From: CAYFRC01 sp050946115
GTDB lineage: Bacteria; Bacillota; Clostridia; Christensenellales; Aristaeellaceae
Length of the DNA: 18,660 nt
Direction: 5' to 3'
Assembly: GCA_050946115.1 (NCBI GenBank)
Contig: JBMNUF010000032.1
Coordinates: forward strand, 1 to 18,660
The first letter of the stretch is position 1. Each line of letters opens with the position of its first letter. Positions 1 through 7,510 of this stretch are shown here, in pieces. The notes beneath the pieces were generated by a model, which did not search any database, was not told where the DNA came from, and was given only the letters and a program-made list of their open reading frames with translations. The position numbers were made by a program, and so were the translations under genes.

Positions 1-523
1 ATTCGCTCCAATCGTAATCGATGCGCTGTATCTTCCCGAGAGAAACCCCCGCCGCACTTGCAAGGATTGCGGCCTTTTCCGAAGCGTTTCGGATCGCTTC
101 GCGCAATAGCTGTTCCGACACGGCGCTTTGGTTCTTGATCGAAAAGTTGATTTGAAATTCCGGCACGGCTTTGCTTGAAGAGATAGCGGTGAGCGTATCG
201 TTCAGGCGTTCCATGTCGAGATCAAACTCCAACTTTAGCTTATGGATGCACCGGTATCCGTCAAAGCGGCGTTTCCAATTCCCTTTGGCATCCTTTTCGC
301 TCTCGTAGGCGGTATCGACATTGAAGTCAATGGTCTTCAGGCTATCCTTTTCAAAGCCGACCGAAAGCAATGCCGCCCGAAGGGACTCGATTTCGCTTGC
401 GGCGTTTTCCATCGTCTTCGCGTAGTCGCGATGCTGCGCGGCAAGCGTCATACCGATGATGATTAGGTCGGGTTTCACGGACACATTGCCCGTACCCCTT
501 ACGGTGAGTACCCGATCTGCCAT
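1..523 (-). CDS. SIMPL domain (DUF541) protein, C-terminus beyond window edge
   Basis: The minus strand is open from an ATG at 523 to the window edge, giving 174 visible codons and no stop. The start MADRVLTVRGTGNVSVKPD is the characteristic first strand of the SIMPL/DUF541 fold (BP26/YggE type), and later segments such as VPEFQINFSIKN and EKAAILASAAGVSLGKI match the usual middle and end of the domain. Family members are usually about 220-240 residues, so roughly 50-60 residues are missing to the left. No signal peptide is present, so this copy is probably cytoplasmic; family members are often exported. An AAGGATGG site about 8-10 bases before 523 supports this ATG over the in-frame ATG at 535, which overlaps that site. 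The molecular role of the family is poorly defined. It lies 78 bases after the GGGtGRT gene in the same direction, separated by a hairpin. Confidence 0.85.
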   Translation of the reverse strand, partial: MADRVLTVRGTGNVSVKPDLIIIGMTLAAQHRDYAKTMENAASEIESLRAALLSVGFEKDSLKTIDFNVDTAYESEKDAKGNWKRRFDGYRCIHKLKLEFDLDMERLNDTLTAISSSKAVPEFQINFSIKNQSAVSEQLLREAIRNASEKAAILASAAGVSLGKIQRIDYDWSE

Positions 524-551
524 TTTCTTCACCATCCTTAAGAAGTTTAGG

Positions 552-587
552 AACAGCGCTCCATGCGCGATTGCTTGGAGCGCTGTT
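552..587 (-). terminator. Strong hairpin between GGGtGRT and SIMPL genes
   Basis: There is a perfect 12-bp inverted repeat (AACAGCGCTCCA with TGGAGCGCTGTT) around a 12-base loop, just after the stop codon of the GGGtGRT gene. No long U-tract follows on the minus strand, so it may be a weak terminator, an mRNA-stabilising 3' stem or an attenuator rather than a classic intrinsic terminator. No clear separate promoter was seen for the SIMPL gene downstream. Confidence 0.5.
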
Positions 588-601
588 TGCAGCAAACTAT
601 A

Positions 602-1621
602 TTATGCTCTTTGTGCCACTTCGATCGCCACGGAGACGGCGACCGTCGCGCCGACCATGGGATTGTTGCCCATGCCCAGGAAGCCCATCATCTCCACGTG
701 CGCGGGCACGGAGGAGGAGCCGGCGAACTGCGCATCGGAGTGCATGCGGCCCATGGTGTCGGTCATGCCGTAGGAGGCGGGGCCGGCTGCCATGTTGTCG
801 GGATGCAGCGTCCTTCCGGTGCCGCCGCCGGAGGCGACGGAGAAGTACTTCTTGCCGGCTTCCAGGCGCTCCTTCTTGTAGGTCCCGGCGACGGGATGCT
901 GGAAGCGGGTGGGGTTGGTGGAGTTGCCAGTGATGGAGACGTCCGCGTGCTCGTGCCACATGATGGCGACGCCCTCGCGCACATCGTCCGCGCCGTAGCA
1001 GTTGACCTTCGCGCGCTCGCCGGTGGAGTAGGGGGTCTTGGAGACGACCGTGAGCGCATGGTCTTCCTTCACGTCGGCGGAGAGATAGTCATACTTCGTC
1101 TCCACATAGGTGAAGCCGTTGATGCGGGAGATGATCATCGCCGCATCCTTGCCCAGGCCGTTCAGGATGACGCGCAGCGGGTGCTTGCGAACCTTGTTCG
1201 CGTTGAGAGCGATCTTGATCGCGCCTTCCGCCGCGGCGAAGGACTCGTGCCCGGCGAGGAACGCGAAGCATTCGCTGCCCTCGTCGAGCAGCATCGCGCC
1301 GAGATTGCCGTGGCCGATGCCGACCTGACGCTGGTCCGCGACGGAGCCGGGGATGCAGAACGCCTGCAGGCCTACGCCGATAAACTTTGCGGCTTCCGCT
1401 GCGGTCTTCGCGCCTTCCTTCAGGGCGATCGCCGCGCCGAGCTCGTATGCCCACTTCGCGTTTTCGAAGCAGATGGGCTGCGTGCTCTCTACGATATGGT
1501 AAGGGTCAATGCCCTTGGAATTATTGAATGCCTTTACCTCTTCAAAGCTCTTGAAGCCGTACTTGTCGAGCACGGGTTTGATCTGGGGCATGCGCCCTTC
1601 ATAGTTTTCAAACAACGGCAT
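602..1621 (-). CDS. GGGtGRT protein
   Basis: This 339-residue protein belongs to the family named after its GGGTGRT motif, seen here at residues 265-271. It also has a long conserved Gly/Ala-rich central part, for example IGHGNLGAMLLDEG at 102-115 and ASGGGTGRTLHPDNM around 263-277. The biochemical function is not established. The family is strongly associated with an adjacent NifU-like Fe-S scaffold protein in anaerobes, and that partner lies immediately upstream here with a 14-base gap. No signal peptide or membrane helix is evident, so it is probably cytoplasmic. The ATG at 1621 is chosen because AAGGAGGTG lies 7-8 bases before it. A longer in-frame reading to 1660 would overlap the upstream gene and lacks such a site. 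A role in metal or Fe-S handling is inferred only from the gene pairing. Confidence 0.9.
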   Translation of the reverse strand: MPLFENYEGRMPQIKPVLDKYGFKSFEEVKAFNNSKGIDPYHIVESTQPICFENAKWAYELGAAIALKEGAKTAAEAAKFIGVGLQAFCIPGSVADQRQVGIGHGNLGAMLLDEGSECFAFLAGHESFAAAEGAIKIALNANKVRKHPLRVILNGLGKDAAMIISRINGFTYVETKYDYLSADVKEDHALTVVSKTPYSTGERAKVNCYGADDVREGVAIMWHEHADVSITGNSTNPTRFQHPVAGTYKKERLEAGKKYFSVASGGGTGRTLHPDNMAAGPASYGMTDTMGRMHSDAQFAGSSSVPAHVEMMGFLGMGNNPMVGATVAVSVAIEVAQRA

Positions 1622-1635
1622 TGTGGAGCACCTCC

Positions 1636-2337
1636 TTATTCCTTGCGCGGGTCGATCCACTTGACCGCGCCGTCTTCCGCCTTGAAGCGACCATAGGAGT
1701 AGATGTTCTTCTCATAGGCTTCGTTGGGGGATACGCCCTTCTTGATGTCGTCCATCATCCTGCCCAGAGCGAGGTACTGATAGCCGCACACCTGCTCGTC
1801 CTTGTCGAGCGCGAGCTTGAGAACATAGCCCTCGGTCGTCTCGAGGTAGCGGGGGCCCTTGAGCCGCGTGCCGTACATGGTGCCGACCATGGAGCGCAGC
1901 CCCTTGCCGAGGTCTTCGAGCCCAGCGCCGATCTTCAGGCCGTCGTCGGAGAACGCGGACTGCGTGCGGCCGTAGGCGATCTGCAGGAACAGCTCGCGCA
2001 TGGCTGTATTGATCGCGTCGCACACGAGATCCGTGTTGAGCGCCTCGAGCAGCGTCTTTCCGGGCAGAATTTCGCTCGCCATCGCGGCGGAGTGCGTCAT
2101 TCCGGAGCAGCCGATCGTCTCGACAAGCGCCTCTTCGATGATGCCGTTCTTGACGTTCAGAGAGAGCTTGCACGTGCCCTGCTGCGGCGCGCACCAGCCG
2201 ATGCCGTGCGTGTAGCCGGAGATGTCCTTAATCTCCTTTACCTGAATCCATTTGCCTTCCTCGGGGATCGGCGCGGGACCGTGGTTGGAGCCTTTTGCCA
2301 CACACACCATTTCTTCAACTTCGCGGGTATATTGCAT
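1636..2337 (-). CDS. NifU-like iron-sulfur cluster assembly scaffold protein
   Basis: This 233-residue protein resembles the NifU/IscU N-terminal scaffold fold. Cysteines at residues 12, 49, 56, 77 and 106 are candidate cluster ligands, and IGCSGMTHSAAMASE at 75-89 corresponds to the G-C-G/S segment with following helix in IscU/NifU proteins. It is longer than SufU/IscU (about 130-150 residues) and of the type found next to GGGtGRT proteins in Clostridia. The ATG at 2337 is preceded by AGGAGG with suitable spacing; an upstream in-frame start at 2454 would reach into the vanZ-like gene. It is first in a two-gene operon with its own promoter at 2390-2418. Fe-S assembly is a family-based assignment, and the cluster client is unknown. 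Confidence 0.85.
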   Translation of the reverse strand: MQYTREVEEMVCVAKGSNHGPAPIPEEGKWIQVKEIKDISGYTHGIGWCAPQQGTCKLSLNVKNGIIEEALVETIGCSGMTHSAAMASEILPGKTLLEALNTDLVCDAINTAMRELFLQIAYGRTQSAFSDDGLKIGAGLEDLGKGLRSMVGTMYGTRLKGPRYLETTEGYVLKLALDKDEQVCGYQYLALGRMMDDIKKGVSPNEAYEKNIYSYGRFKAEDGAVKWIDPRKE

Positions 2338-2389
2338 GGTTCTTCCTCCTCTTCTGCAATGGCATGGAGATATGCTTCCTTGCAGTATT

Positions 2390-2418
2390 TTATCATATAC
2401 GATGGCGGGGTTAAACAA
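2390..2418 (-). promoter_or_regulatory. Probable promoter of the nifU-like/GGGtGRT operon
   Basis: On the minus strand TTGTTT (2413-2418) and TGATAA (2390-2395) are separated by 17 bases. The pair is about 50 bases ahead of the nifU-like start codon, in the AT-rich gap after the vanZ-like gene. The -10 is imperfect, so this is a moderate call. Confidence 0.45.
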
Positions 2419-2426
2419 GATTTGTG

Positions 2427-2852
2427 TTATATTTTCCTTTTGCGGCGGTGCCACAGGGCGGCGAGCGCGATGCCGATGACTGTGCCTGAGATGTCGAGCC
2501 AGATATCGCTCACCATGGCGCTTCGGCCGCTGAGAATCTGCACGGTTTCATCCAGCAATCCGACCAACCCGCCGAAGGAGAGCGCCTTGAGCGCGGGGCG
2601 GGGGAGGGCGAGATGGCGAAACAGCAGATGCAGCAGGAAGCCGAGTACCGCAAATTCCAAGACATGCGCGAACTTGCGCACGACCGCGGTGCTCCACGAT
2701 TCGGTGCCGAACAGAAATCTCTCGATCGGGTGGAGCACTTTTTCGGTAAACAAGGTGCTTTCCGTCGTCGATAGGCCTTCGGGCAGCATGGACTGCCCCC
2801 AGATGAATGCGACTGCTATGATCAGGAATGCGATGAGTAGATTCTTCTTCAT
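2427..2852 (-). CDS. VanZ family membrane protein
   Basis: This small integral membrane protein of 141 residues has about four predicted membrane segments: residues 4-20, about 58-80, about 88-105 and about 117-134. Its VanZ-like features are an R-K-x-x-H segment (VVRKFAHVLEFAVLG) before the second helix and LLDETVQ followed by R-x-x-x-x-x-D-I-x-x-D (GRSAMVSDIWLDISGT). VanZ proteins include a teicoplanin-tolerance factor of enterococci, but most chromosomal homologues have no assigned role. It lies 38 bases downstream of pgi in the same direction and is probably cotranscribed. The ATG at 2852 lacks a good Shine-Dalgarno site; a ten-codon upstream frame (2884-2852) ends in TAATG, overlapping the start, so coupling is possible but unproven. 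Confidence 0.85.
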   Translation of the reverse strand: MKKNLLIAFLIIAVAFIWGQSMLPEGLSTTESTLFTEKVLHPIERFLFGTESWSTAVVRKFAHVLEFAVLGFLLHLLFRHLALPRPALKALSFGGLVGLLDETVQILSGRSAMVSDIWLDISGTVIGIALAALWHRRKRKI

Positions 2853-2890
2853 TACGCGTGTCCATGCGGGAGCGCCGACGGCATGGATCG

Positions 2891-4471
2891 TCAGATGTTC
2901 AGGAGGTCACTGTAGGCTTTGAGCGCACCGTCCGTCTTGCCAGCGAGCACGCGCGTTGCGAGCACCTTTCCGAGCTGTACGCCCTCCTGGTCGAAGCTGT
3001 TGAGGTTCCAGAGGAACCCTTGGAACATGATCTTGTTTTCAAAGTGGGCGAGCAGCGCACCGAGCGATTCGGGCGTAAGCCTGTCGCCGACGATGATCGA
3101 GGAAGGCCTTCCGCCCGCAAAGTGCTTGTTGCGGTTTTCATCTTCCTTGCCGCAGGCAAACGCCATGATCTGCGCGGCGACGTTGGCGCAGAGCTTCTGC
3201 TGGCTGGTGCTCCCCTGAATATCGACGTCCATGCCCGCCTGGTTGTTCCTGAAGCCCACGAACTGCAAGGGCACGATGTCCGTCCCCTGATGCAGCAGCT
3301 GATAGAAGGAGTGCTGCCCGTTGGTGCCGGGTTCGCCGAAAATGACGGGCCCCGTGGGATAGCATACCTTTTCGCCAAAGCGGTTCACGCTCTTGCCGTT
3401 GGATTCCATGTCCACCTGCTGCAGATGGGCGGGGAAGCGGCTGAGCGCCTGCGAATAGGGGAGGACCGCCGTCGCGGGCATGTTTAAGACGTTGCGCTCG
3501 TATACGCCGATCAGCGCGTCGAGCATCGCGGCGTTTTCGAGCGGGTTCTTGTTCGTCGCAAGTTTGTCTGCATCGGCTGCGCCCTCCAGGAAGCGTGCGA
3601 ACACGTCCGCGCCGAAGGCGAGCGAGAGCACGACGCCGCCGACCGCGGAGGTAGAGGAATACCTGCCGCCGATGTAGTCGTCCATGAAAAACGCCGCGAG
3701 GTAGCCGCTGTTGCGCGCCAAGGGCGATGCTTCGCTCGTGACCGCGACCATGTGGCGCGATGCGTCGAGCCCACGCTTTGCGAGCGCGTCCTTCACGAAG
3801 GATTCGTTCGTCAAGGTTTCGAGCGTCGTTCCTGACTTGGAGACGAGGACGAAGAGCGACCTCGATACGTCGATGAACTGCAAAACCGCCGCCGCGTCGT
3901 CCGGATCGACGTTGGAGATGAATTTCGCCTCCATCCTGAAGGTATCGTTCTTCTTCGCCCAGTTTTCGAGGGCGAGGTACATCGCGCGGGGGCCGAGGTC
4001 GCTGCCGCCGATGCCGATCTGCACGACCGTCGTAAACGCTTCACCCTGCGCGTTGGCGATCTTGCCCGCGTGCACGTCCTTTGCGAATTCGGCGATCTTT
4101 TTCTGCTGCGCGAGGTAGAATTCGCGCTTGTTTGCGCCGTCTACGACGATATCCTTTCCGAGCTGTCCGCGCGTCAACTGATGCAGCACGAGCCGCTTTT
4201 CGCCGGTGTTGATGACCTCTCCGTTATACAGCGCCTCGTATTTCTCCGCGAGCTGCGCCTCCTCTGCGAGCGCACAGAGCTTTTCGAGCAGCACATCGTC
4301 TACGGCCTTCGCGGCGTAATTGTACGCAAGCCCCGCGGCCATCGGCGCCGAATACTTCGCGACGCGGCACGCACCGCCCTCATCCGACAGAGCCTTCTTC
4401 AGGCAGACGGGCTTGCTCTCGGCAAGCGCCTTGAAGGAATCGAGTTGATCGAGATTTTTCCATGCGATCAT
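2891..4471 (-). CDS. pgi: Glucose-6-phosphate isomerase
   Basis: This is a 526-residue cytoplasmic enzyme interconverting glucose 6-phosphate and fructose 6-phosphate in glycolysis and gluconeogenesis. Two SIS domains are visible. IGIGGSDLGPRA lies at 152-163, the phosphate-binding SKSGTTLET at 211-219, the first family signature IGGRYSSTSAVG at 267-278, and the second signature FDQEGVQLGK near 493-502 (Q replaces the usual E after GV). Length is close to the E. coli type enzyme (549). The ATG at 4471 is chosen because GGAGG lies 9 bases upstream, whereas in-frame ATGs further out lie between promoter and ribosome site. It is transcribed divergently from the ABC importer and followed by the vanZ-like gene. 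Confidence 0.96.
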   Translation of the reverse strand: MIAWKNLDQLDSFKALAESKPVCLKKALSDEGGACRVAKYSAPMAAGLAYNYAAKAVDDVLLEKLCALAEEAQLAEKYEALYNGEVINTGEKRLVLHQLTRGQLGKDIVVDGANKREFYLAQQKKIAEFAKDVHAGKIANAQGEAFTTVVQIGIGGSDLGPRAMYLALENWAKKNDTFRMEAKFISNVDPDDAAAVLQFIDVSRSLFVLVSKSGTTLETLTNESFVKDALAKRGLDASRHMVAVTSEASPLARNSGYLAAFFMDDYIGGRYSSTSAVGGVVLSLAFGADVFARFLEGAADADKLATNKNPLENAAMLDALIGVYERNVLNMPATAVLPYSQALSRFPAHLQQVDMESNGKSVNRFGEKVCYPTGPVIFGEPGTNGQHSFYQLLHQGTDIVPLQFVGFRNNQAGMDVDIQGSTSQQKLCANVAAQIMAFACGKEDENRNKHFAGGRPSSIIVGDRLTPESLGALLAHFENKIMFQGFLWNLNSFDQEGVQLGKVLATRVLAGKTDGALKAYSDLLNI

Positions 4472-4509
4472 ATGTAGCAGCCTCCATATCATCAAATTTC
4501 GCTGCATAT

Positions 4510-4538
4510 ACTATAGCAAAATTTCCCCTTATTTGCAA
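4510..4538 (-). promoter_or_regulatory. pgi promoter
   Basis: The minus strand carries TTGCAA (4533-4538), 17 bases, then TATAGT (4510-4515), ending 38 bases before the pgi start codon. This is a good sigma-A type match. It lies back-to-back with the ABC importer promoter, about 70 bases away. Confidence 0.75.
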
Positions 4539-4609
4539 CGACAAAACGGAAAAGAAATCGGTTGCATTGCGCCCGATTTGGATTTTCAACCGACATAACG
4601 GAAATGGGC

Positions 4610-4638
4610 ATGACAACACTACCGCGATGTGGTATAAT
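4610..4638 (+). promoter_or_regulatory. ABC importer operon promoter
   Basis: ATGACA (4610-4615), a 17-base spacer and a perfect TATAAT (4633-4638) with an upstream TGG extension lie 33 bases before the ATPase start. This is a strong sigma-A type promoter. No obvious catabolite-response or other operator palindrome was found around it. Confidence 0.8.
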
Positions 4639-4671
4639 GCGCTCAAAAAAGCGCGACCGGAGGGATGCGGC

Positions 4672-5778
4672 ATGAAAGTGGTTCTCCGTAACCTGACCAA
4701 GATTTTCCCGAACCGTGGGAAAAAGGGCGGCCAAGTGATCGCCGTCGACAATTTCGATTTCGAGATCCCCGGGGGCAAGCTGATTGGGCTTTTGGGCCCC
4801 TCTGGCTGCGGCAAGAGCACGACGCTCAACCTCATTTCCGGGCTGGAGAAGCCGACGGCTGGGTATATCTTCTTCGGAGACGATGACGTGACGAAATTGC
4901 CGCCGGAAAAACGCGGGGTCGGTTTGGTTTTCCAGAATTACGCGCTCTATCCGCACCTGACCGTGCTCGAAAACATTCTGTTTCCCCTCGAAAACCTCAG
5001 GGGCGAAGCAAAGCTGACCAAGCCCGTCATGCTGCAAAAGGCAAAGGACGCCGCACACCTCGTGCAGATCGACGAATTGCTCGAACGGCGACCTGCCGAG
5101 CTCTCCGGCGGCCAGCAGCAGCGCGTCGCCATCGCCCGCGCGCTCGTGAAGATGCCGCGCGTGCTTTTGCTCGACGAGCCGCTCTCCAATCTGGACGCGC
5201 GGTTGCGCCTGCAGACGCGTGAGGAGATTCGCCGCATCCAGCGCGAGACGGGCATCACCACCGTGTTCGTGACGCACGACCAGGAGGAGGCGATGTCGAT
5301 CTCCGATATGATCGTCGTGATGAAGGACGGCGTCGTCCACCAGATCGGAAAGCCGCAGGAGGTGTACGACTCCCCGCGCAACCTGTTCGTGGCGAAGTTC
5401 CTCGGCACGCCGCCGATCAATGTGTTTTCAGGCAGCGTCAAGGGCGAAAGGGTGCTTATCGGGCGGGACGAGATGCTCATTGCGCCCGGCGTAAAGGACG
5501 GGGAAGTGTATGTCGCCGTACGCCCGGAGGGCTTTGTCCCCGCGGAAAACGGCGCGCTTCGCTGTACGCTCAAGGCGATCGAGGTCATGGGGCGCGACAC
5601 GAGCGTGGTGTTCGCGCACGAGGACGCGCTTTCCGAAACCCTGCGCGCCATCATCAGTGCGGACGACGGGCTCGTTCGCTCGGGCAACACATCCGTTTCC
5701 TTCGACCTCAAGCCGCACAAGGTGTTCCTGTTCGACAAAAAGACCGAGGAGCGCATTCCGTTTGGGAAGGGGGACTGA
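4672..5778 (+). CDS. Carbohydrate-type ABC importer ATPase (MalK/UgpC/MsmK-like)
   Basis: This 368-residue cytoplasmic ATPase powers the importer encoded just downstream. Walker A GPSGCGKST is at 42-50, Q-loop glutamine at 88, signature LSGGQ at 144-148, Walker B VLLLDEP at 164-170, D-loop SNLD at 172-175 and H-loop histidine at 202. The part after about residue 235 is the OB/TOBE regulatory domain found in MalK and UgpC type ATPases, including the segment VAVRPEGF. The ATG at 4672 has GGAGG eight bases before it; a longer in-frame reading back to 4462 would start upstream of the promoter and is rejected. In many Bacillota this ATPase is shared and unlinked, whereas here it is first in its own operon. 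The next gene follows after three bases. Confidence 0.93.
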   Translation: MKVVLRNLTKIFPNRGKKGGQVIAVDNFDFEIPGGKLIGLLGPSGCGKSTTLNLISGLEKPTAGYIFFGDDDVTKLPPEKRGVGLVFQNYALYPHLTVLENILFPLENLRGEAKLTKPVMLQKAKDAAHLVQIDELLERRPAELSGGQQQRVAIARALVKMPRVLLLDEPLSNLDARLRLQTREEIRRIQRETGITTVFVTHDQEEAMSISDMIVVMKDGVVHQIGKPQEVYDSPRNLFVAKFLGTPPINVFSGSVKGERVLIGRDEMLIAPGVKDGEVYVAVRPEGFVPAENGALRCTLKAIEVMGRDTSVVFAHEDALSETLRAIISADDGLVRSGNTSVSFDLKPHKVFLFDKKTEERIPFGKGD

Positions 5779-5781
5779 CCT

Positions 5782-6681
5782 ATGCAGCGAAGGAACATGA
5801 AGGGCTGGCTATACCTCTTGCCCGCCATCGCGTTTTTGGGCTTTTTCATGGTGTATCCCTTGATCGACGTGTTCGTCTATTCCTTCGAGGAGGGGTATAA
5901 TTCCGCCTCGCAAACCGCGTTTGGAATCGGGCTGTACAACTATTCCTATGTGCTGCACGACGTGTATTTCCTGCAGGCGGTGAAAAACACGCTGATTCTG
6001 GTCGCAATCACCGTGCCCGTATCGACGGGGTTTGCGCTGCTCATCTCCGTGGCGCTCAATTCCATCAAGCCGCTCAAGGAGCTGTTTCAGACGATCTTCT
6101 TCCTGCCCTATGTGACCAACACGCTCGCTGTCGGGCTCGTGTTCATGCTCCTCTTCAAGAAAACCGCCTATACGGACGGCATGATCAACCTGTTGATTCA
6201 GCATTTCGGGGGAACTTCGGTCGATTTCATCGAAGGGCCGTACTGGGCGAAGATGCTGGTTACGTGCATATATACCATTTGGATCGTGCTGCCGTTCAAA
6301 ATCCTCATCCTGACGAGCGCGCTCGCGAGCGTGAATCCCGAATACTACAAGGCGGCGCGCATCGACGCGACGCCCAAATGGCGCGTATTCACGAAAATCA
6401 CGCTCCCCATGATTATGCCGATGCTGTTTTACCTGATGATTACGGGCTTTATCGGCGCGTTCAAGGCGTATAGCGACGAGGTCGCGCTCTTCGGCACGAA
6501 CCTCAACGCGGCGGGCATGAACACCATCGTCGGCTATGTGTACGACATGCTCTACGGCGACAGCGGCGGGTACCCGTCCTATGCCTCCGCCGCGGCGATC
6601 ATATTGTTTGTGATCGTCCTCACCATTACCTGCATCAACCTGTCCGTCTCGCGGCGAGATTCGGAGGTGCACCGTGGGTAG
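5782..6681 (+). CDS. Sugar ABC importer permease, MalF/UgpA type
   Basis: This 299-residue inner membrane permease has about six helices. The first is at residues 7-27 (WLYLLPAIAFLGFFMVYPL), the usual start of MalF/UgpA/LacF-type subunits. The EAA loop that docks on the ATPase is visible as EYYKAARIDATPKWRVFTKITLP-like sequence around residues 190-212. The ATG at 5782 lies three bases after the ATPase stop, with a GGGGG-rich site ahead of it; an ATG at 5797 is an alternative start. It overlaps the next permease gene by eight bases, indicating translational coupling. The substrate cannot be read from the sequence. The CUT1 (di/oligosaccharide or glycerol phosphate) class is the family expectation. 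Confidence 0.93.
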   Translation: MQRRNMKGWLYLLPAIAFLGFFMVYPLIDVFVYSFEEGYNSASQTAFGIGLYNYSYVLHDVYFLQAVKNTLILVAITVPVSTGFALLISVALNSIKPLKELFQTIFFLPYVTNTLAVGLVFMLLFKKTAYTDGMINLLIQHFGGTSVDFIEGPYWAKMLVTCIYTIWIVLPFKILILTSALASVNPEYYKAARIDATPKWRVFTKITLPMIMPMLFYLMITGFIGAFKAYSDEVALFGTNLNAAGMNTIVGYVYDMLYGDSGGYPSYASAAAIILFVIVLTITCINLSVSRRDSEVHRG

Positions 6682-7510
6682 AAAGTTTACTTTCGGCAAG
6701 CTGTTTGCCTATCTGCTGCTCATTTTTTGGGCGATCATGGTGTTGTTTCCGTTTTATTGGATGGTGCTTACGTCTTTTAAGAGCTATGGTGCGTATAACG
6801 CCGAATACATCCCACAGCTCTATACGCTCTCTCCGACGCTCGAAAACTACTACGACGCTTTCACGCAGGTGCCGCTTGGGCGGTATTTTCTGAACACGGT
6901 CATCTTTACCCTGATCACGACGCTCCTCATGCTGGCGGTCACGGTGCTGGCGGCGTTCGCGTTCGCGCGGCTCGATTTCCCCGGGCGCAGGCTCGCCTTC
7001 ACCATATTCCTGTCGCTGATGATGATCCCGAACGAACTGGTCATCATCACGAATTTTCAGACGATCACCAATTTGGGGCTGCGCAATACGTTTACGGGGC
7101 TGATCCTCCCGTCCGTCACGAGCGTGTTTTACATCTACCTCTTGAAGGAGAACTTCGAGCAGGTGCCGAACGAGCTGTATAAAGCCGCCAAGGTGGACGG
7201 CACGAGCGATTTCAAGTACCTTTTCAAGGTACTGATTCCCATCTGCCAGCCTACCATCGTCACCATCACGATCTTAAAGGTCATCGAGTGCTGGAACAGC
7301 TACGTTTGGCCGCGCCTCATTACGGACGACAAGGCGTATTTCCTGGTGTCCAACGGCATTCAGGAGATCCGCGAAAACGGCTTCGGGCGCGAAAACACGC
7401 CCGCGATGATGGCGGCAGTCGTGGTGATCTCGGTGCCGCTCATCGTGTTGTTCCTCTGTTTCCGCAAAAAGGTCATGTCGGGCGTATTGAGAGGGGGCAC
7501 GAAGGGATGA
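6674..7510 (+). CDS. Sugar ABC importer permease, MalG/UgpE type
   Basis: This 278-residue membrane permease partners the preceding one. The start FGKLFAYLLLIFWAIMVLFP and the segment PFYWMVLTSFK are typical of the MalG/UgpE/AraQ branch. The EAA loop ELYKAAKVDGTSDFKYLF lies near residues 171-188. The start codon is GTG at 6674 with GGAGG six bases ahead, overlapping the previous gene by eight bases. Its stop overlaps the start of the binding-protein gene (ATGA). It is expected to form the heterodimeric channel with the upstream permease. Confidence 0.93.
   Translation: MGRKFTFGKLFAYLLLIFWAIMVLFPFYWMVLTSFKSYGAYNAEYIPQLYTLSPTLENYYDAFTQVPLGRYFLNTVIFTLITTLLMLAVTVLAAFAFARLDFPGRRLAFTIFLSLMMIPNELVIITNFQTITNLGLRNTFTGLILPSVTSVFYIYLLKENFEQVPNELYKAAKVDGTSDFKYLFKVLIPICQPTIVTITILKVIECWNSYVWPRLITDDKAYFLVSNGIQEIRENGFGRENTPAMMAAVVVISVPLIVLFLCFRKKVMSGVLRGGTKG

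Noticed and set aside
563..1696. Long plus-strand open frame opposite the GGGtGRT gene (377 codons)
   Set aside because: It is the antisense shadow of a well-supported gene in GC-rich DNA; its composition is unlike a folded protein and it has no ribosome site.
2852..2884. Ten-codon leader frame (MPSALPHGHA) ending in TAATG at the vanZ-like start
   Set aside because: The overlap is suggestive of coupling, but the mini-frame has no ribosome site and could arise by chance, so it is not listed as a gene.
1621..2922. 433-codon plus-strand frame across nifU-like and vanZ-like genes
   Set aside because: It spans two real minus-strand genes and an intergenic promoter and shows no recognisable protein family.
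4492..4510. Longer pgi start (in-frame ATG at 4507 or 4489)
   Set aside because: These starts lie at or before the expected transcript start and lack a ribosome site, while ATG 4471 has GGAGG at proper spacing.
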